From: SLNP01 sp964446435
Lineage (GTDB): Bacteria > Bacteroidota > Bacteroidia > Bacteroidales > VadinHA17
Direction of reading: 5' to 3'
Assembly: GCA_964446435.1 (NCBI GenBank)
Contig: CAYUOS010000001.1
Coordinates: 8,099 to 72,098 of the forward strand
Length of the DNA: 64,000 bases
This document shows, one piece after another, positions 1 to 9,993 of this stretch. The notes beneath the pieces were generated by a model. That model saw only the letters and a program-made list of their open reading frames with translations. It was not told where the DNA came from and made no database searches. Position 1 is the first letter of the stretch. Each line of letters starts with the position of its first letter. The position numbers and the translations under genes were made by a program.

Positions 1-1
1 T

Positions 2-748
2 GACCCCCGTTTCTATTATACAGTACTTTACAACGATGTATGGTGGGTTAAGAGGCCGATCGAGGTTTGGCGCGACGGCGATAACTGGGGTAAGGATTAC
101 AATCCCAAGGTGCATTTCTACACCCGTACCGGATACTATATGCGCAAATTCTGGCCGCGTGAGTGCCAGGATTACCTGCAGCCAGGATCATCTAGGCTCA
201 TACCCTTCTATTTCAGGACCGCCGAGATTCTGCTGAACTATGCAGAGGCTATGAACGAACTCTACGGACCTGATGCAGACGGATTGGGCAGGGCTACCGG
301 ATCATTTACTGCACGTGAAGCGGTGAACATGATCAGGGCAAGACTAAAGTGTCCGCCAAACAGTGAGATATCAGGCGCCCAGGATCCCTATTACTACGTA
401 CTGGTCGAGAGGCAGCTGAATCCTGATTTTCCGGTGCTTCCCGATGGGCTGCCACCAATACCATCAGGTCTTTCCAAGGATGTGTTCCGTGAGTGGCTGC
501 TGAATGAGCGCACAGTAGAACTATCGTTCGAACAGCACTACTGGTTCGATGCCTTCAGACTGAAAAGGGGAGAACAGAGGATCGGAGGGACCATTTACGG
601 AGTTGATGTTGTAAAGTCAGGCGATGACTTTATCTACTCCCGTCAGGAGGTCGAGAAGCGTTTCTTCGACCCCTCAAGAATGTATCTCTATCCTATTCCG
701 CAGAATGAGGTATTCATTATGGGAATACAACAGAATCCGGGGTGGTAA
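2..748 (+). CDS. SusD/RagB family lipoprotein, C-terminal part (cut by window edge)
   Basis: SusD proteins are surface lipoproteins that cap a SusC porin and bind glycan for uptake. The frame is open from the first bases and reads DPRFYYTVLYND, the same block as in the complete SusD downstream (DPRFYASILFNG). It then shows the AEILLNYAEAMNE helix, the REAVNMIRAR helix, an ERTVELSFEQHYWFD block and the family tail PIPQNEV...QNPGW. About 248 residues are present, so roughly the first half, with the signal peptide and lipobox, lies upstream of the window. A GTG at 110 could be taken for a start but lies inside the conserved domain. A SusC gene begins 25 bases after its stop, so at least two SusC/SusD pairs probably stand in tandem in one operon. 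The substrate cannot be inferred. Confidence 0.93.
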   Translation, partial: DPRFYYTVLYNDVWWVKRPIEVWRDGDNWGKDYNPKVHFYTRTGYYMRKFWPRECQDYLQPGSSRLIPFYFRTAEILLNYAEAMNELYGPDADGLGRATGSFTAREAVNMIRARLKCPPNSEISGAQDPYYYVLVERQLNPDFPVLPDGLPPIPSGLSKDVFREWLLNERTVELSFEQHYWFDAFRLKRGEQRIGGTIYGVDVVKSGDDFIYSRQEVEKRFFDPSRMYLYPIPQNEVFIMGIQQNPGW

Positions 749-773
749 TTCATGAATAACTAAAAAACAGATA

Positions 774-3700
774 ATGATGTCTTTAGATAAACATTATATA
801 TCATACGGCAGGACAGGCAGACTGATATTTTCACTGTTTGCAGCCGTGCTAGCATGGGCGATGATATTGCCCGGGGCGAATGCCCAGGCCAGGCAACAGG
901 TCCCCATTCTGGTGGAAGGTGTTGTCAGGAACATACAGGGAGAACCTGTTATGGGCGCAACGATACTGATCTCAGAATCGACAAGTTTCACAATAACAGA
1001 TGAATACGGCAACTTCAGCATAGAGGTGCCGGGTACCGGTTCGGTTATTAATATTGAGGCTGATGGCTTTGACATACTGTCAGTGACAATCTCAGACGGC
1101 AGGTTTCTGGAGTTGGTGCTTCAATTCTCGGATGAGGGACAGGGCATCCGTGACAGAGTGTTTATTCCATGGGGAGTTACAGACAAAAGAAGCCTGACTT
1201 CAGCGATTTCAACGATTTCTCATGCTGAGCTGAGGAAGAGCCCGGTGATGGCACTGAGTACGGCAGTTTCGGGACGAGTGCCTGGTTTTACTGTTGTTCA
1301 GGGTTCAGGCGGCCCGGGTCTTGATTCATATGAATGGCGTGTAAGGGGTATCAGAACCCTAGAAAACGGCGGTATGAACAATATGGAAAAAGGCGGCTGG
1401 GGTGAACCTATCATAGTGGTCGATGGATTTGAACGTACTTTTGTCGATTTTGATGCGAGTGAGGTAGAGTCATTCAGTGTGCTGAAGGATGCAGCAGCCG
1501 TGGCTCTATATGGAATGAGAGGAGCAAACGGAGTTGTTCTTGTTACAACAAAGAGAGGTCAGGCCAATAAGAGGACGATCGATCTTGAACTGAGTCAGGG
1601 TTTGGTAACCCCCATGAGATTGCCCAAGATGCTTGGATCGTATGATTATGCCAGGCTACACAATGAGGCAAGGGTAAATGACGGACTGGATCCTTTCTGG
1701 ACTGCTGCCGATCTGCAGAAGTACCAGGACGGCTCAAGCCCGCTGACTCATCCCGACAACGACTTCTATGGTGAATTTATCAGGGATTATACATTCCAGA
1801 GGAAGGCGGCCCTGTCTATGTCGGGTGGCAATAAGGTTGTGAAATACTTTGTCTCTCTTGCATACAACAGCCAGGGTGGGCTTTATGACCGCACCGATGA
1901 AGGGTCACTTTTTGAGACCAAAACCGGCTATTCAAGATACAATACACGTATTAATCTCGATATTGCTGTTACCAGGAGGCTTACAACATCGCTAAATCTT
2001 TCAGGAAGAATCGAGGATCGCAGGTATCCGTTTGAATCCGAATCAGCGATTTTCAACCTGCTATCGAACACACCTCCCAACGCATATCCTCTCTCGTTTA
2101 CCGGAATTGATCCCTCACTCAACAAGGAGATCTTCATGCTGGGTGGAAACTCTATCTATACCACCAATCCTCTTGGTGCATTGTCTTACAGGGGCTTCCG
2201 TGAGGATACGAGGAGATATTACCAGTTAGGAATAAACATGAAATATGAACTTGATTTCATCACGGACGGACTTAATCTTAACTTCCAGTTCGATGCTGAC
2301 GGGTACAACTATTTCAGGTTGTCGCAAAGTATGACCTACCCTGTTTGGGACAGAAGAGTGAATCCTGACGAGAGCATAACCTACGTTCGGTTTAATACAC
2401 CATCATCACTATCCAGAACCTATGGGAGTGAGGTTATAAACTATAATGGATGGAACCTTTACCTCACATATGATAAAGATTTTGGTGACAGCAAGTTCAA
2501 TGCACTCGGTATGTGGAGGAGGTTCACTACTATCTACCAACAAGCCAACCAGCCAAACCAGAAACTGGAGGATTTCGCTGTAAGAGCCAGCTACGCATTA
2601 AGGAATAAATACTTTGTTGAATCAATTCTTACTCTGACAGGTAGCGAGAATTTCTTCATGACAAATAAGTCCCGGCTTCTTTTGCCGGTCATTTCAGGAG
2701 CATGGATAGTCTCAGAGGAGGATTTCCTCAGCGGAGTTGACTTCTTTCAGTATATAAAGCTGCGCGGTTCATGGGGTCTTACTGCAAATGACAACTACAC
2801 CTTTACAGATCCCAACAACATTAAGTACAGGTACGCTTATCGTGACAGATGGTGGAGCCAGAACAGCCAGCATGCATTCGGAACGGCTCTTACATATTTC
2901 AATCCTATAGTCAGGGAGGGAGTTGTTCCCAACAGGAACATCACACCCGAGAAGGGCATGATGACCAACATCGGAATCGAATCAAGGCAATTCAACGGCC
3001 ATCTCTATTTCTCGACCGATGTGTGGTTTGAGAAGAGATATGATATCTTCACCCGTGGTGAAGGTAGTGTGCCGCTTGCCTTTGGTGCTCTGCCCAGCAA
3101 CCTGCCTATTGAGAATGAGGGAATTGTTCACAGCAAGGGATTTGAGACTACACTTGGATGGAGCGGATCACCCTCAAGCACTTTCAGCTACTGGGTTAAC
3201 GGAATGGTTGATTACTGGACCAACAAGATTGACTATATGGCTGAACCTTTCAAGGAGGATGCCTATCGCGTTGAAACAGGTGGAATGGTACGTCAGAACT
3301 TCGGGCTGATTGCTCTCGGCCTCTTCAAAAACCAGCAGGAGATTGACAACAGCCCTGTTCAGATGTTCGGGCCCTATCAGCCGGGTGACATAAAGTACAA
3401 GGATATGAACAATGATGGTGTGATTGATGCTAATGATTTTACTTCGATCGGTCGCACCACTTTCCCGCAACTGTCGTATGCGATGGACATGGGTATCAGG
3501 GTTGGTAACTTCGATGCTTCAGTTCTGTTGCAGGGTAGTTCGATGAAGAGCTTCTATCTTACAAACAATGCAGTCAGGGCCTTTACCAGCAACGGTTCAA
3601 TCTCTGAATACTCTCTTGGCAGGTATACAGACGAAGCCAGCTGGGCAACTGCTGACTATCCAAGGCTCACAACCCTAGCCAACAACAACAATTGGCGCAT

Positions 3701-3941
3701 TTCGACCTTCTGGTTGAAGGATGCAGCATTCCTTCGTGTTAAGAACGTTGAACTGGGTTACAACCTGCCTATGGCTTCAGCAAGAAGACTGGGAATGTAT
3801 GGCATGAGGGTTTACCTGAACGCTTACAACCTGTTTACATTTGATAATTTCAAGGTGTTTGATCCCGAGGATCCGAACGCAGGAATATCGAAGTATCCAA
3901 TGACACGCATTGTTAACATTGGTTTCAACCTCAAATTCTAG
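774..3941 (+). CDS. SusC/RagA family TonB-linked outer membrane protein
   Basis: This is a TonB-dependent glycan importer of the outer membrane, 1055 residues, normal for the family. In order: a signal peptide ending near residue 38 (GANAQA), a carboxypeptidase-regulatory-like domain at about 45-125, a plug at about 140-262 ending in the SusC signature SVLKDAAAVALYGMRGANG, and a 22-strand-type barrel ending in Phe (NIGFNLKF). No extra N-terminal secretin/FecR-interaction domain precedes the CPD domain, so direct anti-sigma signalling is not indicated. ATG codons at 774 and 777 are both possible starts. The cognate SusD starts 3 bases after the stop. The transported glycan is unknown because no carbohydrate-active enzyme is visible nearby. 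Confidence 0.96.
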   Translation: MMSLDKHYISYGRTGRLIFSLFAAVLAWAMILPGANAQARQQVPILVEGVVRNIQGEPVMGATILISESTSFTITDEYGNFSIEVPGTGSVINIEADGFDILSVTISDGRFLELVLQFSDEGQGIRDRVFIPWGVTDKRSLTSAISTISHAELRKSPVMALSTAVSGRVPGFTVVQGSGGPGLDSYEWRVRGIRTLENGGMNNMEKGGWGEPIIVVDGFERTFVDFDASEVESFSVLKDAAAVALYGMRGANGVVLVTTKRGQANKRTIDLELSQGLVTPMRLPKMLGSYDYARLHNEARVNDGLDPFWTAADLQKYQDGSSPLTHPDNDFYGEFIRDYTFQRKAALSMSGGNKVVKYFVSLAYNSQGGLYDRTDEGSLFETKTGYSRYNTRINLDIAVTRRLTTSLNLSGRIEDRRYPFESESAIFNLLSNTPPNAYPLSFTGIDPSLNKEIFMLGGNSIYTTNPLGALSYRGFREDTRRYYQLGINMKYELDFITDGLNLNFQFDADGYNYFRLSQSMTYPVWDRRVNPDESITYVRFNTPSSLSRTYGSEVINYNGWNLYLTYDKDFGDSKFNALGMWRRFTTIYQQANQPNQKLEDFAVRASYALRNKYFVESILTLTGSENFFMTNKSRLLLPVISGAWIVSEEDFLSGVDFFQYIKLRGSWGLTANDNYTFTDPNNIKYRYAYRDRWWSQNSQHAFGTALTYFNPIVREGVVPNRNITPEKGMMTNIGIESRQFNGHLYFSTDVWFEKRYDIFTRGEGSVPLAFGALPSNLPIENEGIVHSKGFETTLGWSGSPSSTFSYWVNGMVDYWTNKIDYMAEPFKEDAYRVETGGMVRQNFGLIALGLFKNQQEIDNSPVQMFGPYQPGDIKYKDMNNDGVIDANDFTSIGRTTFPQLSYAMDMGIRVGNFDASVLLQGSSMKSFYLTNNAVRAFTSNGSISEYSLGRYTDEASWATADYPRLTTLANNNNWRISTFWLKDAAFLRVKNVELGYNLPMASARRLGMYGMRVYLNAYNLFTFDNFKVFDPEDPNAGISKYPMTRIVNIGFNLKF

Positions 3942-3944
3942 AGT

Positions 3945-5846
3945 ATGAAAAGGTATTTAAATGCAACAAAAAGAATAAGATACTCCGCAATAGTCCTTGT
4001 GACTGCGCTGGTGACCTTCGCCTCATGCGAAAGGCCATACCTGCAGCCATGGCCGCCTGACGGAGCTAGAACACCCGAGGATGTTTGGAACTACTACTTC
4101 TTCACCAGGGGTTTTCTCGATGCACTCTATGCCGACCAGGGCATAACACAGTACTACAACACCATTCAGGGCGAGGGAATGTTTGCCTCAGCCTCTGATG
4201 AGGCGGTTCACTCCGATCCGCAGGGCGCAGTCCGTAACTTCGTGAACGGTATCTGGAACCCGACAAGTGTCCCCACGGAATACTTTGGTGGTCCATGGTC
4301 ATCATATGCACAATATGCAAGTGTTTGGGACAACTCATATCGAGGAATAAGAAGGACGAATATCTTCCTGGAGAACGTTGACAGGTCAGTCTTCATCGAT
4401 GACGTTTCAAACCCGGCAAGGGCCTTTGACAGGACCTACGGAAAGGGTCAGGCCTATTTCTGGAGGGCATTGCTGCAGTTTGAACTTATGAGAAGATATG
4501 GCCCCTTCCCGATTATCACGAAGAGCCAGTCACTTGAGGATGACATCTTCCTGCCAAGAAACACACTGGAGGAGTGCTTTGAGCAGATTATTGCCGACTG
4601 TGACAGTGCAATTGCAAAGCTGCCGACACTCTGGGCAGACAACAACTGGCACCGGGCCAACCGTACTGCGGCACAGTTCCTTAAGGCCAGGGTTGCATTA
4701 TACTACGCCAGTCCGCTCTACCAGGGCAACTATGAAACTTTCGGCAGTGCTGCCAATACAGTCGGTGATGTCGACAGATGGAAGTTTGCTGCCGATGCCG
4801 CCAAAGCTGCAATAGACGAGAACAACTTCTACCGACTGATGACGATTTCGAAGTATAACCGTCCTTATTCAGGGGCCGGTTCATATATCAGCCAGGTTGG
4901 CCTTGTACTTACACTCTCGAATTTTGAGAATATTTTCGGTTCAACAACAACGACCACTAACGCGCATGTAAATGAGCGCAGGAACATGCCCACAGGTCTT
5001 GAAGGTTGTTCAGGACTGACCAACCCGACTCAGGAACTCGTTGATGCTTTTGAGGTTGTTCAGCTTGATGCAAACGGACGGCCACTTGCAAGCGCCGTGT
5101 CTCAGAAGTTTGACTGGAACAATCCGGTACATGCAGCCAATCCGTATGCCAACAGGGATCCGAGATTCTATGCTTCGATACTCTTTAACGGCTATTTCTG
5201 GGGTAATTCGACTGCATTAGGCTATACTGTTGACACCTATGACGGCGGAGTTCACCGGAACATAATTCACCCGACCTCCACGAAAACAGGTTACTATTAC
5301 AGAAAGTGGCTGCAGGAAGGTTTCTATGAGTTTGCATCGGGCCGCTATACAAACGTTACCAGGGGTCGCATTGAGTTCAGGTTTGCCGAACTGCTGCTCA
5401 ACTATGCAGAGGCAATGAACGAAGCTTACGGTCCTGATGTAGCTCATCCCGACGGAGCACTGAGGGTTGGAGGATCAACCGCAAGGGAAGCAATCAACCT
5501 CATCAGGGCAAGGGTATTCATGCCGCTGATTCCGCTGGGTCTGACACAGGATCAGATGCGTGATGCAATAAAGCACGAGAGAAGAATAGAGCTCTGCTTT
5601 GAGAATCACAGGGTATTTGACCTGCGTCGCTGGAAGATGGGAGAGATCCTTGGTCAGCCGGCTCACGGTATAAGGATTACCGCAACAGGTTTTGACGCCA
5701 ATAACCGTCCGACCGGATTCAACTATGCTGTGGAAAAGGTAGAAGACAGGGTGTGGGCAGACAGAATGTACTGGTGGCCAATACCTTACTCAGAGATCGT
5801 CAAGTACGAGGGTAAGCTGAAGCAGAACCCTGGTTGGGGTAATTAA
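3945..5846 (+). CDS. SusD/RagB family nutrient-binding lipoprotein
   Basis: This is the surface-exposed lid of the SusC porin encoded just upstream, 633 residues. An N-terminal signal peptide ends in a lipobox, VTFASC, with Cys28 the predicted lipidated residue. The body shows SusD-type TPR helices (FWRALLQFELMRRYGPFPI), the DPRFYASILFNG block, a LLLNYAEAMNEAYGPD helix, the KHERRIELCFENHRVFDLRR block and the WWPIPYSEI...QNPGW tail. Its C-terminal half resembles the partial SusD at the window start, as expected for a duplicated pair. It is somewhat long for the family. A DUF1735 lipoprotein follows 18 bases later in the same operon. Confidence 0.96.
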   Translation: MKRYLNATKRIRYSAIVLVTALVTFASCERPYLQPWPPDGARTPEDVWNYYFFTRGFLDALYADQGITQYYNTIQGEGMFASASDEAVHSDPQGAVRNFVNGIWNPTSVPTEYFGGPWSSYAQYASVWDNSYRGIRRTNIFLENVDRSVFIDDVSNPARAFDRTYGKGQAYFWRALLQFELMRRYGPFPIITKSQSLEDDIFLPRNTLEECFEQIIADCDSAIAKLPTLWADNNWHRANRTAAQFLKARVALYYASPLYQGNYETFGSAANTVGDVDRWKFAADAAKAAIDENNFYRLMTISKYNRPYSGAGSYISQVGLVLTLSNFENIFGSTTTTTNAHVNERRNMPTGLEGCSGLTNPTQELVDAFEVVQLDANGRPLASAVSQKFDWNNPVHAANPYANRDPRFYASILFNGYFWGNSTALGYTVDTYDGGVHRNIIHPTSTKTGYYYRKWLQEGFYEFASGRYTNVTRGRIEFRFAELLLNYAEAMNEAYGPDVAHPDGALRVGGSTAREAINLIRARVFMPLIPLGLTQDQMRDAIKHERRIELCFENHRVFDLRRWKMGEILGQPAHGIRITATGFDANNRPTGFNYAVEKVEDRVWADRMYWWPIPYSEIVKYEGKLKQNPGWGN

Positions 5847-5864
5847 AGATTAACTTTTCACAAA

Positions 5865-7214
5865 ATGAAGTTAAAATCTATGAAGAGAATAGCAATTATA
5901 CTAGTAACAATTACTGCGGTCTTGTATTCCTGCAGTAAGACGGAGGTATGGCTCGACTATGACGATCCGTCGGTATATATCCCGAGGCAGGGCGTGAGCT
6001 TCAATACTGCCTGGAACGTGGATACCAAACAATACACACTTGATCTGGGAGTATATCTCGGAGGTGTCCGTCCTGAGAACCAGAAGAGCGACATTGAGGT
6101 CACATTTGCCGTTGACCAGTCGCTTATCACGACCTATAACAATGACATTACCCAGCAGTATTCGGGTCAGGTCATTGCATTGCCGGCCGACTGCTACCAG
6201 ATCACGGGTACAAAGGTTACCATACCTGCGGGTGAGGTTATGACATACATTCCGATCAAGATCTTCACCGACAAGGTTGAGGCCCTCGGAATGGGTCCTG
6301 ATGATATCTATGTTGTACCTGTTAAGCTTGTGTCGACTACGAAGTACCGTCTGTCGAACAATGCATGGCAGAATGAGGCGCTCTATGGTGTTAAGATCGA
6401 TAACCCGAGGTTTTACTTTTGGCTTAACCGCAATGCAGAGGCTAACCCATCGACAATTGCAAGAAAGGTAATCTTCGGCGAAACACCCAGGGTTGAGAAC
6501 TTTATGGTTACCAGCTACGGGCTTACCGCTGACGAATCCTATACCCTTACATTCGCGGTTGATCCTTCAAAGGTTCCTGCAGGCCAGCAGATACTTCCGG
6601 CCAATGCATACGAACTGCCATCAACTACCGTAACTATACCGGCAGGCTCGCTCACAGCCAACTTCCCGGTGAAGATTATCAACTCCAATGTGGCGTTCCG
6701 ACAGGTATATTTCCTGCCTGTCAGCATTACAGCTGCCAGTAAGTACGGAGGCGATCCTGTGAAAGGGACACTACTGCTTAGGGTTGACATCAAGAACGAT
6801 TATGAGTGGACCTATGTCAGCAAAATGACGGTGCAGTCAGAAACAACCGGACGAAGCGCAAGCTACCAGGTAAATAAGCAGCCGACATCGCATGACGAGA
6901 CGACTCTCAGAATACAGATGGCGGCTAACAACACCATTGCAGGTGGTACAACAGGTACGTCTTCAACCTATAACAACAAGTTCTATCGCCTGAAGGTTAT
7001 TCCCAATCCTTCCGACAAACGGAACTGGGGTGTTGAGATAATCAGAATCACCGACGAAGGTACCACCTTCAATTCACCTGTTACCCTTGAGCTTGACCCT
7101 GAGAAGACCAGCTATTTTGACTGGGATTACGAGACATTCTACCTGAATTACAGGTGGAAGCATACTGACGGCAAATGGATCTGGGTCACAGAGGTACTTG
7201 AGGCACAGTTCTGA
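5865..7214 (+). CDS. DUF1735 domain lipoprotein, probable surface glycan-binding protein
   Basis: 449 residues with a lipoprotein signal (VLYSC, Cys23). Two DUF1735-type beta-sandwich repeats are visible. The first, at about residues 40-160, holds LPADCYQITGTKVTIPAGE and a YVVPVKL strand; the second, at about 190-310, holds LPANAYELPSTTVTIPAGS and a YFLPVSI strand. The last ~130 residues are rich in Trp, Tyr and Asn and could form a separate glycan-binding domain (inference). DUF1735 proteins usually sit third after SusC and SusD and act as accessory surface binding proteins, which fits here. No catalytic motif is apparent. A hairpin at 7236-7274 probably ends the operon. Confidence 0.85.
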   Translation: MKLKSMKRIAIILVTITAVLYSCSKTEVWLDYDDPSVYIPRQGVSFNTAWNVDTKQYTLDLGVYLGGVRPENQKSDIEVTFAVDQSLITTYNNDITQQYSGQVIALPADCYQITGTKVTIPAGEVMTYIPIKIFTDKVEALGMGPDDIYVVPVKLVSTTKYRLSNNAWQNEALYGVKIDNPRFYFWLNRNAEANPSTIARKVIFGETPRVENFMVTSYGLTADESYTLTFAVDPSKVPAGQQILPANAYELPSTTVTIPAGSLTANFPVKIINSNVAFRQVYFLPVSITAASKYGGDPVKGTLLLRVDIKNDYEWTYVSKMTVQSETTGRSASYQVNKQPTSHDETTLRIQMAANNTIAGGTTGTSSTYNNKFYRLKVIPNPSDKRNWGVEIIRITDEGTTFNSPVTLELDPEKTSYFDWDYETFYLNYRWKHTDGKWIWVTEVLEAQF

Positions 7215-7235
7215 TCATAACCAGATATGAAGCAA

Positions 7236-7274
7236 AGAGAGAGTGTGGAGATGATATGACTTCACACTCTCTTT
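7236..7274 (+). terminator. Hairpin after the SusC/SusD operon
   Basis: A 12-pair stem (7236-7247 with 7263-7274, one G-T pair) around a 15-base loop, 21 bases after the DUF1735 gene. The 3' arm ends in CTCTTTC with only a short T run, so termination may be weak. Confidence 0.6.
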
Positions 7275-7368
7275 CATATCGCCTCTAACACATTTGTATG
7301 AACAGCTTGTCTGATTAACGGCATGATGTTTGAGGCGAGCATAGAGTTAAATTTAACAACCCTGCAGC

Positions 7369-8064
7369 ATGAGACAATTAATTACATTACTGGCAGTTCT
7401 TCTGTGGTTGTCGCCTGTTCTTCAAGGACAGCAAAGGGTAACCATAGTTGCCAAGGGTGAAACATTCATCGAAAGCGTACTGCCGAAGGAGATGATGTAC
7501 TCATTCGAGGAGTTCCGCGATGCAAAACTGATACGCATTGACGGACTTGAAAACGAGACCAAGATCAATATCAACCTTTTCACGGGTGATATTTTGTTTC
7601 TTTCTCCTGGCAATCAGATACTTGTGATGGCCTATCCGAAGGAGGTAAGCAGAATCATGATGGGTAGTTCTCTGTGGGTTCCGGTTGAGGAAACCTTCGG
7701 AGAGGTTATTTTCTCAAAGGACGATATCTCGCTTGTGAGAGTTAAAAAGACCCGTATTACCGACACCCGAAGGGAGACGGCATTCGGTGGTATGTCAAGC
7801 ACCGTGTCGACGAAGTCGGTTACCGCATTTGCTGCCGACAACAGAGGGCATGTTGCAATACCGGTTGGGGAGTATGATTTTGAAACGGCGACAACCTACA
7901 GGCTGAGCGACGGATCGCGAATGGTTATTGCCGACGCCAAGGGCTTTCGCCGGATATTCTCAAAAAACAGAAAAGAGCTTAACAATTTTATTAAGACCAA
8001 CAGGATAGACTTTAAGGATGAGAGCGATCTCCTGAACCTTGTGAAAAAGAGCATATCTTTCTAG
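7369..8064 (+). CDS. Exported protein of unknown function
   Basis: 231 residues starting MRQLITLLAVLLWLSP with a signal peptide that probably ends after LQGQ. I do not recognise the family. The mature part looks mainly beta-stranded, with alternating hydrophobic segments (EVIFSKDDISLVRVKKTRI, then a Ser/Thr-rich stretch around residues 140-155), and ends in a charged, probably helical tail (NRKELNNFIKTNRIDFKDE). No cysteine and no lipobox, so a soluble periplasmic or secreted protein is likely. It lies between two hairpin terminators and is probably transcribed alone. It could be linked to the operon upstream or be a general envelope protein. Confidence 0.75.
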   Translation: MRQLITLLAVLLWLSPVLQGQQRVTIVAKGETFIESVLPKEMMYSFEEFRDAKLIRIDGLENETKININLFTGDILFLSPGNQILVMAYPKEVSRIMMGSSLWVPVEETFGEVIFSKDDISLVRVKKTRITDTRRETAFGGMSSTVSTKSVTAFAADNRGHVAIPVGEYDFETATTYRLSDGSRMVIADAKGFRRIFSKNRKELNNFIKTNRIDFKDESDLLNLVKKSISF

Positions 8065-8112
8065 CCTGTTGCCGGGTTGGAATAACAGGATACTAATCTG
8101 CTACATGCGATG

Positions 8113-8152
8113 CGCCGGTAATGCTCTTTTGCTGTACCGGCGTCTCATTTTT
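8113..8152 (+). terminator. Rho-independent terminator before aspS
   Basis: CGCCGGTA at 8113-8120 pairs with TACCGGCG at 8135-8142 and is followed by TCTCATTTTT. It closes the unit of the exported protein gene. Confidence 0.75.
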
Positions 8153-8184
8153 ACACTCTTTCTGACGGGTGCGCGAAAAATTCC

Positions 8185-8192
8185 TATTTTTG
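8185..8192 (+). promoter_or_regulatory. -7 element of the aspS promoter
   Basis: TATTTTTG matches the Bacteroidetes -7 consensus TAnnTTTG. The -33 region is poor (TCTG at 8161-8164, 20-base spacer). A start near 8197 would leave a leader of about 18 bases before the aspS ATG. Confidence 0.6.
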
Positions 8193-8214
8193 CTGAAAAT
8201 TATCAGTTAACTTG

Positions 8215-9984
8215 ATGTACAGGACACATACTTGCGGAGAATTGCGTCTTGCCGACAAAGGCAGAGAGGTGACGCTATGCGGCTGGCTACAGCGATCGAG
8301 GGATTTCGGAGGAATGACTTTCACCGACCTGCGCGACAGGTACGGCATAACACAACTGGTCTTCAATATGGATGAGGATGCCGGATTGTGCAGGAAGGCC
8401 CGAGAGCTTGGCAGGGAGTATGTGATACAGGTTACCGGATTGGTAGCCGAGAGAAGCAATAAGAACAATCGCATTCCTACCGGCGAGATAGAGATTATTG
8501 TGAAGAGTGTAACGGTATTGAATAAAAGCGAGATTCCACCCTTCACCATCGAGGATGAGACAGATGGTGGCGATGAGTTGCGGATGAGGTATCGCTATCT
8601 TGACCTCAGGCGAAAGCCTGTGCGTGACAACCTGATGCTGAGGCACAGAATGGCAAGGGAAGTGAGGAGTTACATGGACGGCCAGGGCTTCATTGAGGTG
8701 GAGACACCGGTACTTTATAAATCCACTCCCGAGGGGGCACGCGATTATGTGGTTCCATCAAGGGTGCATCCGGGTGAGTTCTACGCCCTGCCACAGTCAC
8801 CTCAAACACTGAAGCAACTTCTGATGGTGGCGGGTTTTGACAGGTATTACCAGATTGTAAAGTGTTTCAGGGATGAGGACCTTCGGGCAGACCGCCAGCC
8901 CGAGTTCACACAGATTGACTGCGAAATGTCATTCGTTGATCAGGATGATGTACTGAACACATTTGAGGGCCTGGCAAGGCATCTCTTCAGGCAGTTGAAG
9001 AGTATTGAATTCAATGATCCTTTCATTCGACTTCCATATTCTGAGGCTATTTCGTTCTATGGATCTGACAAGCCGGATCTGAGATTCGGGCTGAAGATCA
9101 AAGAGATAACAGATATTGCCAGGGGGCGGGAGTTCCAGGTATTCGATTCGGCTGAATACATTGGGGCAATTGCCTGCAGCGGGGCATCGCACTTTACAAG
9201 GAAGCAGACAGATGAGCTTACCGATTTCGTGAAGAGACCGCAGATAGGGGCGAAGGGACTTGTCTGGATAAAGCTGGATGCTGACGGATCGTTCAAGTCG
9301 TCAATTGACAAGTTCTTCGGTCAGGCTGACCTGTCTGGCATTGCTGCTGCAACAGGAGCAGAGCCCGGTGACCTTATTCTCATTCTTGCCGGTGAGCGGC
9401 AATCAACGCTGAAGGCTCTTGGTGAACTTAGACTTGAGATGGGATCGAGGCTCGGACTACGGACGGGAGATGTATTCGTTCCACTGTGGGTTGTTGATTT
9501 TCCGCTTCTTGAGTGGGACGCCGAGCAGGGAAGGTACTTTGCCATGCACCATCCTTTTACCTCACCGAAGGCCGAGGATGTTGAACTGCTGGAAACATCA
9601 CCCGGTGATGTCAGGGCTATGGCCCACGACCTTGTGATTAACGGGGTTGAGATAGGCGGAGGGTCAATAAGGATACATGACAGTGATCTTCAAAGAAAAA
9701 TGTTCAGGGTGCTGGGGTTTACTGATGAGGAGGCGCAGAAGCAATTCGGGTTCCTGCTGAATGCATTTCGATACGGGGCACCCCCGCACGGAGGAATTGC
9801 ATTCGGCTTTGACCGGTGGACAGCTCTTATGGGCGGATCGGATTCAATAAGGGATTTTATTGCGTTTCCGAAGAATAACTCTGCCAGGGATATAATGATA
9901 GACTCGCCTTCACCTGTTTCAGGGAAACAACTGGATGAGCTGTCGCTGAAGGTCGAATCAGGGAAACAGGGAACAGGAAAGTAA
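8215..9984 (+). CDS. aspS: Aspartate-tRNA ligase
   Basis: Attaches Asp to tRNA(Asp) in the cytoplasm. About 589 residues, the bacterial size. An N-terminal OB-fold anticodon-binding domain (VTLCGWLQRSRDFGGMTF) is followed by the class II core: motif 2 FRDEDLRADRQPEFTQID, a GAD insert in the middle, and motif 3 GIAFGFDRWTALMGG. The ATG at 8215 is chosen over a TTG one codon upstream. Whether it is discriminating or also charges tRNA(Asn) cannot be told from this window. A GAD-type insert is also expected in the gatE product at 43078, a family relation and not a functional link. Confidence 0.98.
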   Translation: MYRTHTCGELRLADKGREVTLCGWLQRSRDFGGMTFTDLRDRYGITQLVFNMDEDAGLCRKARELGREYVIQVTGLVAERSNKNNRIPTGEIEIIVKSVTVLNKSEIPPFTIEDETDGGDELRMRYRYLDLRRKPVRDNLMLRHRMAREVRSYMDGQGFIEVETPVLYKSTPEGARDYVVPSRVHPGEFYALPQSPQTLKQLLMVAGFDRYYQIVKCFRDEDLRADRQPEFTQIDCEMSFVDQDDVLNTFEGLARHLFRQLKSIEFNDPFIRLPYSEAISFYGSDKPDLRFGLKIKEITDIARGREFQVFDSAEYIGAIACSGASHFTRKQTDELTDFVKRPQIGAKGLVWIKLDADGSFKSSIDKFFGQADLSGIAAATGAEPGDLILILAGERQSTLKALGELRLEMGSRLGLRTGDVFVPLWVVDFPLLEWDAEQGRYFAMHHPFTSPKAEDVELLETSPGDVRAMAHDLVINGVEIGGGSIRIHDSDLQRKMFRVLGFTDEEAQKQFGFLLNAFRYGAPPHGGIAFGFDRWTALMGGSDSIRDFIAFPKNNSARDIMIDSPSPVSGKQLDELSLKVESGKQGTGK

Positions 9985-9993
9985 GCACGGTAT

